Below, piece by piece: positions 1 to 4,484 of a DNA stretch of 5,801 bases. The DNA lies in the NCBI GenBank assembly GCA_902489335.1, contig CABTZO010000062.1, forward strand, positions 1-5,801. The letters are read 5' to 3'. Within the stretch, counting starts at the first letter, position 1; the number at the start of each line of letters is the position of its first letter. Source of the stretch: an uncultured Oscillospiraceae bacterium (GTDB lineage: Bacteria > Bacillota > Clostridia > Oscillospirales > Acutalibacteraceae). The notes beneath the pieces were generated by a model. That model searched no databases. It worked only from the letters and a program-made list of their open reading frames with translations, and was not told the DNA's origin. Made by a program: the position numbers and the translations under genes.

Positions 1-95
1 ACAAAGAGAACAAACAGGTTAATGTTAAAATTTCAATGTTTGGAAGAGAAACAGAGGCGCAGCTTGAACTTTCTCAAATAGAGAGTGCCGTATAA
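1..95 (+). CDS. nusG: Transcription termination/antitermination factor NusG, C-terminal end (partial)
   Basis: Only the last 30 codons are present; the first complete codon is at 3 and TAA is at 93-95. The translation runs KENKQVNVKISMFGRETEAQ and ends LELSQIESAV. This matches the end of the NusG KOW domain, in which a 'V-x-V-x-[IV]-[SM]-x-FGR-x-T-x-x-E-L' strand pair closes the protein. NusG binds RNA polymerase and modulates pausing and termination, and its KOW domain contacts partners such as Rho or ribosomal protein S10. Location directly upstream of rplK is the standard bacterial order (secE-nusG-rplK-rplA), which supports the call. Only 57 bases separate it from rplK and I see neither terminator nor promoter there, so co-transcription is likely. 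The N-terminal NGN domain lies outside the window. Confidence 0.9.
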   Translation, partial: KENKQVNVKISMFGRETEAQLELSQIESAV

Positions 96-107
96 GTTGT
101 GTAATAA

Positions 108-135
108 GCGGGAGAAAGAAATTTCATTTTACCGC
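108..135 (+). promoter_or_regulatory. Putative L1-binding mRNA hairpin upstream of rplK
   Basis: GCGG at 108-111 can pair with CCGC at 132-135, enclosing GGAG/TTTTA internal-loop-like flanks and an AT-rich inner part (GAAA with TTTC). The arrangement GxGGGAG...TTTACCxC resembles the base of the 23S rRNA L1 stalk (GGUGGGAGGC ... GAAAUACCACC in E. coli), the rRNA site of ribosomal protein L1. L1 is known to repress its own operon by binding an rRNA-mimicking site in the L11 leader. The hairpin ends five bases before the rplK ribosome-binding site, so bound L1 could block initiation. The pairing was done by hand. Confidence 0.7.
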
Positions 136-152
136 AATTCAAGGAGGAAAAA

Positions 153-578
153 ATGGCTCAAAAAGTAATAGGCTATATTAAGCTTCAAATACCTGCAGGA
201 CAAGCAACTCCTGCACCACCTGTTGGACCGGCTCTCGGTCAGCACGGTGTTAATATAATGGCGTTCACAAAAGAATTTAATGACAGAACTAAAGCAGATA
301 TGGGACTTACAGTTCCTGTAGTTATTACCGTTTACGCGGATCATTCATTTACTTTCATCACAAAAACGCCACCTGCCGCAGTTCTTATCAAAAAAGCATG
401 TAAAATCGAGAAGGCATCCGGTGTTCCTAACAAGGAAAAGGTTGCAAAGATTAGCATGGCTGATGTAAGAAAAATTGCTGAACAAAAAATGCCCGATTTA
501 AATGCCGCAAATGTTGACAGCGCCGCAAAAATGATTGCCGGAACTGCAAGATCGATGGGTATAGAAGTAGAGGATTAG
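153..578 (+). CDS. rplK: 50S ribosomal protein L11
   Basis: This gene encodes a 141-residue protein, the usual bacterial L11 length. L11 binds the GTPase-associated region of 23S rRNA (around helices 43/44) at the base of the L7/L12 stalk. It is part of the thiostrepton site and is needed for RelA/Rel activation by uncharged tRNA in species where this has been tested. The N-terminal domain (about 1-70) carries the conserved run PAGQATPAPPVGPALGQHG (residues 14-32) with the drug-binding prolines. The C-terminal RNA-binding domain (about 75-141) contains KKACKIEKASGVPNKEKV and ends with the signature AGTARSMGIEVED. The start is fixed by AAGGAGG at 141-147, five bases before the ATG. A putative L1-binding hairpin lies just upstream, and rplA follows after 50 bases. 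Nothing is truncated or unusual. Confidence 0.98.
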   Translation: MAQKVIGYIKLQIPAGQATPAPPVGPALGQHGVNIMAFTKEFNDRTKADMGLTVPVVITVYADHSFTFITKTPPAAVLIKKACKIEKASGVPNKEKVAKISMADVRKIAEQKMPDLNAANVDSAAKMIAGTARSMGIEVED

Positions 579-585
579 TGACCAA

Positions 586-611
586 GTGGGAGGAAAAATC
601 CGATTTACCAC
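586..611 (+). promoter_or_regulatory. Second putative L1-binding mRNA hairpin, upstream of rplA
   Basis: GTGG at 586-589 pairs with CCAC at 608-611, and an inner stem GGA (592-594)/TCC (599-601) closes an AAAA loop. The strands GTGGGAGG and GATTTACCAC closely resemble GUGGGAGGC and GAAAUACCAC of the E. coli 23S rRNA L1 stalk base. The element repeats the layout of the hairpin at 108-135, with a compensatory change in the second stem pair (C-G there, T-A here). It ends four bases before the GGAGG (616-620) of rplA, placing it well for autogenous translational control by L1. Function is inferred from likeness to the rRNA site. Confidence 0.75.
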
Positions 612-628
612 AAATGGAGGAATTATAA

Positions 629-1318
629 ATGAAACATGGTAAAAAATATCAAGACAGCGTAAAGCTTGTGGATAGAACAAAGCTCTATGAGCCAGAAGAA
701 GCTATGGAGCTTGTAGTAAAGACCGCACCGGCAAAATTTGATGAAACAGTTGAACTTCATCTAAGACTCGGTGTTGACTCAAGACACGCAGATCAACAGG
801 TTAGGGGAGCAGTTGTTCTTCCCAACGGAACAGGAAAAGACATTAAGGTTGCCGTATTTGCAAAAGGTAAGGCCGCTGAAGACGCAAAAGCTGCAGGAGC
901 AGATATTGTAGGTGCCGAAGAACTTGTTGATTCAATTCAGAAAAATGAAAAATTAGATTTTGACGTTGCAATTGCAACTCCGGATATGATGGGACTTGTC
1001 GGCAGACTCGGTAAAGTTTTGGGACCGAGAGGTCTTATGCCTTCTCCCAAAGCCGGAACCGTAACACCCGATACAGCTAAAGCTGTAACCGATGCAAAAG
1101 CAGGTAAAATCGAATATAGACTTGATAAAACTAATATTATGCATTGCCCGATTGGCAAAATCAGTTTCGGCGGAAAAAAATTGCTTGAAAACTTTGATGC
1201 ATTGATGGATGCCGTTATAAAAGCAAAACCTAAGACTCTTAAGGGAAATTACATTAAATCGTGTAACATTGCTTCTACAATGGGCCCCGGAATCAAGGTA
1301 AACGTAAACAAGTTTTAA
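629..1318 (+). CDS. rplA: 50S ribosomal protein L1
   Basis: The product is a 229-residue, full-length L1, the mobile stalk protein near the ribosomal E site that helps release deacylated tRNA and also acts as a translational repressor of its operon. Domain I is formed by residues 1 to about 65 plus about 160-229, with domain II inserted between them. The family signature MGLVGRLGKVLGPRGLMPSP is at residues 121-140. RNA-contact residues known from Thermus L1 occur at the same numbers: Phe37 (AKFDETVEL) and Thr217-Met218 (ASTMGPGIKVN). Retention of these residues fits the L1-site hairpins seen before rplK and rplA. The start is set by GGAGG at 616-620, eight bases before the ATG. A promoter for the next genes begins seven bases after the stop codon. 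Confidence 0.98.
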   Translation: MKHGKKYQDSVKLVDRTKLYEPEEAMELVVKTAPAKFDETVELHLRLGVDSRHADQQVRGAVVLPNGTGKDIKVAVFAKGKAAEDAKAAGADIVGAEELVDSIQKNEKLDFDVAIATPDMMGLVGRLGKVLGPRGLMPSPKAGTVTPDTAKAVTDAKAGKIEYRLDKTNIMHCPIGKISFGGKKLLENFDALMDAVIKAKPKTLKGNYIKSCNIASTMGPGIKVNVNKF

Positions 1319-1324
1319 AAGTAT

Positions 1325-1353
1325 TTGACAAATAAATAAACTGATGTTATCAT
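1325..1353 (+). promoter_or_regulatory. Sigma-A-type promoter for rplJ-rplL
   Basis: TTGACA (1325-1330) is a perfect -35 hexamer, followed after exactly 17 bases by TATCAT (1348-1353), one mismatch from TATAAT. A TG at 1345-1346 gives an extended -10. The predicted transcription start is about 1359-1360. The promoter starts seven bases after the rplA stop, so rplJ-rplL can be transcribed independently of rplK-rplA. Whether upstream transcripts also read through cannot be told from sequence; I see no terminator between rplA and this promoter. Confidence 0.85.
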
Positions 1354-1355
1354 CA

Positions 1356-1410
1356 CTTAGTTCAGACCGAAGACAGTAGGTAACTTAAATCCTACCGAGG
1401 AATGAGAAAC
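1356..1410 (+). ncRNA. Ribosomal protein L10 leader (binding element and antiterminator segment)
   Basis: The untranslated RNA before rplJ carries the conserved L10-leader core: AGACCGAAGACAGTAGG (1364-1380), a loop with CTTAA, then CCTACCGAGGAATGAG (1391-1406). GTAGG (1376-1380) pairs with CCTAC (1391-1395). An outer stem can form between CTTAGTTC (1356-1363) and GGAATGAG (1399-1406), with seven of eight positions pairing including two G-U. L10, in complex with L12, binds such leaders by mimicking its 23S rRNA site; in Bacillus subtilis this causes transcription attenuation of rplJL. The attenuator follows at 1422-1450. GGAATGAG is also complementary at seven of eight positions to the terminator's left arm, so it is the likely antiterminator. 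The family match is by recognition and the pairings by hand. Confidence 0.88.
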
Positions 1411-1421
1411 ATTTATTATGT

Positions 1422-1450
1422 AACTCTTTCCTTTTCGGAAAGAGTTTTTT
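1422..1450 (+). terminator. Intrinsic terminator (attenuator) of the L10 leader
   Basis: AACTCTTTCC (1422-1431) pairs with GGAAAGAGTT (1437-1446) around a TTTTC loop, and a run of six T (1445-1450) follows the G/C-containing core. This is a standard Rho-independent terminator placed in the leader, 26 bases before the rplJ start. It would end transcription when L10(L12) stabilises the upstream binding structure and frees the left arm from the antiterminator segment at 1399-1406. Confidence 0.88.
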
Positions 1451-1476
1451 ATATATTATTTGGGAGGTGAATCATT

Positions 1477-2007
1477 ATGGCAAGTGAGAAAATCTTAGAA
1501 CAAAAGAAAAGTCAGGTTGCTAAACTTGCTGATGAACTCGGAAAATCAGTAGCAGGAGTAATTGTTGATTACAGTGGAATCAATGTTGCCGATGACACAG
1601 TTCTTCGTCGTGAGCTTCGTCAAAACAATGTTTCTTATAGAGTTGTTAAAAACTCCATTTTAAAAAGAGCTATAGAACAAGCTAAAATTGAAGGATTTGA
1701 AGACAACGTTTTTGAAGGAAACTCTGCGATAGCAATGTCAGAAGAAGACACAACCGCACCGGCAAGATTTCTACATAATTTTTCCAAAGACCATGACAAC
1801 TTTAAATTAAAGGCAGGATATGCTGATGGTAAGGCACTGACCGATGAAATTCTTAAAAGATATTCTACCTTACCGAGCAAGGATGTATTGCTTGCAACTG
1901 TATGCAATGCATTTAACGCACCTATTGCCGCTTTTGCAAGAGTAATTCAAGCATTGGCAGATAAAGGAACAGATGAAACGGCACCCGCAGCCGAAACAGC
2001 GGAATAA
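1477..2007 (+). CDS. rplJ: 50S ribosomal protein L10 (stalk base)
   Basis: This 176-residue protein, near the usual length of about 165-175, anchors the L7/L12 dimers to the ribosome and sits with L11 on the GTPase-associated region. The N-terminal rRNA-binding domain (about 1-130) includes GVIVDYSGINVADDTVLRRE and the conserved VVKNSILKRA (residues 57-66, VVKNTLxKRA in most homologs). The C-terminal helix, around 135-163 (VLLATVCNAFNAPIAAFARV then IQALADK), is the L12-dimer docking segment. A short Ala/Glu-rich tail ends the protein. The ATG follows GGGAGGTG at 1462-1469 with normal spacing. Its own promoter and attenuated leader lie directly upstream and rplL starts 31 bases downstream, so the two proteins of the stalk complex form a separately adjustable unit. 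Confidence 0.98.
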   Translation: MASEKILEQKKSQVAKLADELGKSVAGVIVDYSGINVADDTVLRRELRQNNVSYRVVKNSILKRAIEQAKIEGFEDNVFEGNSAIAMSEEDTTAPARFLHNFSKDHDNFKLKAGYADGKALTDEILKRYSTLPSKDVLLATVCNAFNAPIAAFARVIQALADKGTDETAPAAETAE

Positions 2008-2038
2008 AATTAAAATTTATTAATTGGAGGAAAATAAA

Positions 2039-2419
2039 ATGGCTGCTAAAGATAAAGTAAGCGCAATTATTGATGAACTTAAAAAATTAACGGTTGTTGA
2101 ACTTTCAGATCTCGTTCACGCCGTAGAAGAAGAATTTGGAGTATCAGCTGCTGCTGCTGTTGCTGCACCGGCTGCAGGAGCTGCAGGTGCAGACGCTGCT
2201 GAAGAAAAGAGCGAATTTGATATCGTTCTTTCAGAAGTCGGAGCTGCTAAAATTAACGTTATTAAGGCTGTCAGAGAAATCACAGGTCTTGGACTTGCTG
2301 ACGCTAAAGGCCTTGTTGATAAGGCTCCAAGCACAATCAAGGAAGGCGCTTCTAAGGAAGACGCTGAAGCTGCTAAAGCTAAACTTGAAGAAGCAGGCGC
2401 AAAGGTTGAACTTAAATAA
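2039..2419 (+). CDS. rplL: 50S ribosomal protein L7/L12
   Basis: The product has 126 residues, typical for L12, the multicopy acidic stalk protein that recruits translational GTPases (EF-Tu, EF-G, IF2). The N-terminal dimerisation and L10-binding domain covers about 1-33 (IIDELKKLTVVELSDLVHAV). A flexible Ala/Gly-rich hinge spans about 37-56, encoded by a GCT/GCA-rich low-complexity stretch. The globular C-terminal domain (58-126) has FDIVLSEVGAAKINVIKAVR and GLGLADAKGLVDKAP, the factor-binding face. I chose ATG 2039, preceded eight bases earlier by GGAGG (2026-2030); an in-frame TTG at 2024 would lie inside that ribosome-binding site. L12 is needed in several copies per L10, so strong initiation here makes sense. 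A terminator follows at once and rpoB does not. Confidence 0.98.
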   Translation: MAAKDKVSAIIDELKKLTVVELSDLVHAVEEEFGVSAAAAVAAPAAGAAGADAAEEKSEFDIVLSEVGAAKINVIKAVREITGLGLADAKGLVDKAPSTIKEGASKEDAEAAKAKLEEAGAKVELK

Positions 2420-2430
2420 GTTTAAATATA

Positions 2431-2461
2431 AAAAAGCTCTGTCAATGACAGGGCTTTTTTT
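2431..2461. terminator. Bidirectional intrinsic terminator between rplL and thiD
   Basis: GCTCTGTC (2436-2443) pairs with GACAGGGC (2447-2454) around an AAT loop, with one G-U pair when read on the plus strand. Seven T follow on the plus side (2455-2461) and six A precede (2430-2435), which become a T tract on the minus strand. The hairpin can therefore end both the rplL transcript and the convergent thi transcript. The T tract runs into the thiD stop codon (2460-2462), so the two operons share this element with almost no spare sequence. Confidence 0.92.
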
Positions 2462-3224
2462 ATAGCAATTTTTTTCCTTTGCCTATTTGTTTTGAATTTT
2501 TCATTTTTTCATAAAGATAGTTTTTAGCATCATATACACTGTCGTGAATGTCTTTCCCCAGTGCTAAATTCGTCGCAATTTTAGAAGATAAAACACAACC
2601 TGTCCCGTGAGGATCACAGTTTGGAATTCTTGGATTTGAAAAAACGGAAATTTTGCCGTTTGATATAAGCACATCATAAGCTTCATTGTCATTCAGATGA
2701 CCGCCTTTTATTAAAAATGAAGTTTTGAACTTATTTTCCAAAATTTTTGCGGTTTTTTTTGCGTCATCGACGGTTTCTATCCTCATATTTAAAATTTTGG
2801 AAGCTTCCTGTGCATTAGGTGTAACTAAGGTACAAAGTCCAAAAAAATTATTCTCAAAAACTTTTATTATGTTATCGTTGCTGAGACTCTGTCCGGTTCC
2901 GGAAATTAAAATCGGATCCAAAACAATGTTTTTTGCCTTTCTCTCTTTTAATGCTTTGAAAACAGCTAAAGCCGTTTCATCGCTGTAAAGCATTCCGATT
3001 TTAACTGCATTTGGTGTAATATCGTCAAAAATATTTTGTATGCAGTTATAAACAAAATCCGGAGAAACAGGAAAAATATCTTTTACACCCAGGGTGTTTT
3101 GCATTGTGACGGCGGTAATTGTCGTCATAGGATGTAGACCCGATAATGAAATAGTCTTGATATCGGCTTCGATTCCTGCACCGCCTATACTGTCGCTTCC
3201 CGCAATCGTGAGTACCGTTTTCAT
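2460..3224 (-). CDS. thiD: Hydroxymethylpyrimidine (phosphate) kinase ThiD
   Basis: This 254-residue ribokinase-fold protein matches the usual ThiD length (about 250-275). It phosphorylates HMP to HMP-P and HMP-P to HMP-PP, the pyrimidine donor for ThiE, in the cytoplasm. The N-terminal substrate loop AGSDSIGGAGIEADIKT (residues 8-24) corresponds to the family's AGSDPSGGAGIQADLKT, with Ile in place of the usual Ser. MQNTLGV (41-47) contains the pyrimidine-contacting Gln. LDPILISGTG (102-111), TPNAQEA and IKGGH are also family motifs. HGTGCVLS (206-213) is the anion-hole motif with the active-site Cys at 210. The ATG overlaps the TGA of the HAD gene as ATGA, and the upstream AGAAGTG is only a weak ribosome-binding site, so translation is probably coupled. 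It is the last gene of the operon. Single-domain PLP/pyridoxal kinases are related, but the thi context favours ThiD. Confidence 0.93.
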   Translation of the reverse strand: MKTVLTIAGSDSIGGAGIEADIKTISLSGLHPMTTITAVTMQNTLGVKDIFPVSPDFVYNCIQNIFDDITPNAVKIGMLYSDETALAVFKALKERKAKNIVLDPILISGTGQSLSNDNIIKVFENNFFGLCTLVTPNAQEASKILNMRIETVDDAKKTAKILENKFKTSFLIKGGHLNDNEAYDVLISNGKISVFSNPRIPNCDPHGTGCVLSSKIATNLALGKDIHDSVYDAKNYLYEKMKNSKQIGKGKKLL

Positions 3225-3874
3225 TTTATCACTTCTTTTAACTCGCTTAGATTTTTAATATAAAATTTAGCTTCTTTTTTTATCTCTTCTCTGTCTGGTT
3301 CGGCGTTAACATCGTAGATTCCAACTGTAATAAAGCCTGCTTTGTTTGCCGTTTTGAGTGCATAGAGAGTATCTTCAACAACATAGGTGTTTTGAACTTG
3401 CGTGTCCATAATTTTTGCGCATTTTAAATAGATATTCGGCTCGGTCTTGTAATGACCGACTTCTCTGCATGTTAAAATAGGATTGAAAAACTGAGTGATT
3501 TCGTTGTGATCTAATGCACCGAGAGTATATTTTTTATTTGTCAGTGTCGCAACCGACATCGGAACATTTTTATCATTAAAATATTCTAAGACTTCTTTTG
3601 CTTTTTCCTTTGTGTTTACTTCGTTAAAATAAAAATTTTCTATATAATCGTGAATTATTGAAAGAACTTCTTTAGGTGTTTTTTTTATTGAATGTTTTCT
3701 TACCATATATTCGGCGATTTCAGGCAAGGACATTTTTGACGCGATATCGTAGATATTTTCTTTTGAAGATATACCGAATTTTTTCAATAAATCTGTATAT
3801 AGATTTATCCAAATATGCATTGACTCAAGTAGGGTTCCGTCCATATCAAAAATAATTCCGACTTTATTATTCAT
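3221..3874 (-). CDS. HAD-superfamily hydrolase (subfamily IA phosphatase), thiamine operon member
   Basis: The 217-residue protein carries all four HAD motifs: I, FDMDGTLLES with nucleophile Asp10 and acid/base Asp12; II, the Thr of SVATLTN near 110; III, Lys143 in GHYKTEPNIY; IV, the acidic pair Glu167-Asp168 in TYVVEDTLYALKTANKAG. The helical segment between motif I and about residue 90 is a C1 cap, as in beta-phosphoglucomutase and phosphoglycolate phosphatase relatives. Its substrate cannot be read from sequence. Overlap with thiE (eight bases) and thiD (four bases) implies a thiamine-related role; dephosphorylation of thiamine monophosphate or of a pyrimidine or thiazole phosphate is a reasonable inference. 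I chose the ATG at 3874, seven bases after GGAG (3882-3885), over the in-frame TTG one codon upstream. There is no signal peptide or membrane segment, so it is cytoplasmic. Confidence 0.9.
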   Translation of the reverse strand: MNNKVGIIFDMDGTLLESMHIWINLYTDLLKKFGISSKENIYDIASKMSLPEIAEYMVRKHSIKKTPKEVLSIIHDYIENFYFNEVNTKEKAKEVLEYFNDKNVPMSVATLTNKKYTLGALDHNEITQFFNPILTCREVGHYKTEPNIYLKCAKIMDTQVQNTYVVEDTLYALKTANKAGFITVGIYDVNAEPDREEIKKEAKFYIKNLSELKEVIK

Positions 3875-4484
3875 CAAACTTCTCCAATTTTCTGACTATA
3901 TTTATTGTTGATTTTAATGGGTCTTTTGAATTAAAGATGGCGCCTATTACCGCAACGCCGTCACAGTGATTTGCGCTCAAAAGACTCAAATTTTCTTCGC
4001 TTATACCTCCGATTGCATATATCGGAATATGAATCCGGCTTTTTATATTTTTCAGTTCATCTAAATTTATTCTGTGAGTATTTGATTTTGAAGCTGTTCC
4101 GAAAACGTCGCCTATACCGAGATAAGTCGCTTTGTTTTCTTCCGCTTTCATTGCTTCTTTTAAATTATGTGCGGTTACGCCCAAGATAAAATCTTTGGGT
4201 ATTATTTTTTTTGCTTTTTCATATTCAAAGTCGTCTTGACCCAGATGAACTCCGTCTGCCTTGATTTTCAGAGCAATATTTAATCGATCATTTATGATGA
4301 ACGGAACTTTGTATTCCTTGCAAAGCTTTTGCAATTTAACCGCTGTCTTTTCATATTCAGAATCAGACTTTTCTTTGTTTCTGAATTGTAACATAGAAAC
4401 ACCGCCCTTTAAGGCAGTGTTTACAATGTTTATAAGTTTTTCGTCATCTTGATCTGAAGTAATAAGGTATAGTCTATTCTTCAT
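3867..4484 (-). CDS. thiE: Thiamine-phosphate synthase ThiE
   Basis: This 205-residue TIM-barrel enzyme joins HMP-PP to thiazole phosphate (THZ-P or its carboxylate) to give thiamine monophosphate and pyrophosphate. RLYLITS starts the first strand. QFRNK (33-37) stands where most ThiE have QLREK and keeps the Arg. FIINDRLNIALKIKADGVHL (62-81) has the Asn65-Asp66 pair, with the Mg-site Asp at 85 in LGQDD. GVTAHN (102-107) replaces the usual GVSAHT. GIGDVFGTASKSN (123-135) keeps Lys133 of the diphosphate loop, and IYAIGGI plus VAVIGAIF form the phosphate-binding end of the barrel. Its start lies inside the end of thiC (11-base overlap) and I see no good ribosome-binding site, so coupling to thiC is likely. 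The related isomerase TenI is the main alternative, but the retained Arg, Asn-Asp, Asp and Lys together with the context favour ThiE. Confidence 0.9.
   Translation of the reverse strand: MKNRLYLITSDQDDEKLINIVNTALKGGVSMLQFRNKEKSDSEYEKTAVKLQKLCKEYKVPFIINDRLNIALKIKADGVHLGQDDFEYEKAKKIIPKDFILGVTAHNLKEAMKAEENKATYLGIGDVFGTASKSNTHRINLDELKNIKSRIHIPIYAIGGISEENLSLLSANHCDGVAVIGAIFNSKDPLKSTINIVRKLEKFDE

Noticed and set aside
96..152. Possible separate promoter between nusG and rplK
   Set aside because: I could not find a TTGACA/TATAAT-like pair at suitable spacing; the space is taken by the L1-site hairpin and the rplK ribosome-binding site.
588..593. GGGAGG before rplA read as a ribosome-binding site, hinting at a small ORF
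   Set aside because: It is part of the L1-site mimic and no start codon with a sensible reading frame follows; the real site for rplA is GGAGG at 616-620.
2024..2038. Upstream in-frame TTG start for rplL adding MEENK
   Set aside because: The TTG overlaps the GGAGG that serves the ATG at 2039, no ribosome-binding site precedes it, and L12 proteins normally begin at the M-A-x-x-x position.
2146..2205. GCT/GCA-rich tract as a possible repeat element
   Set aside because: It encodes the expected Ala-rich flexible hinge of L7/L12 and is explained by codon usage.
2136..2465. 109-residue Leu-rich reading frame overlapping rplL on the same strand
   Set aside because: It is the plus-one frame of the Ala-codon-rich rplL, lacks a ribosome-binding site and has a low-complexity Leu/Lys composition.
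3875..3877. TTG start for the HAD gene one codon before the ATG
   Set aside because: The ATG at 3874 has a well-spaced GGAG (seven bases); TTG adds one residue and nothing conserved.
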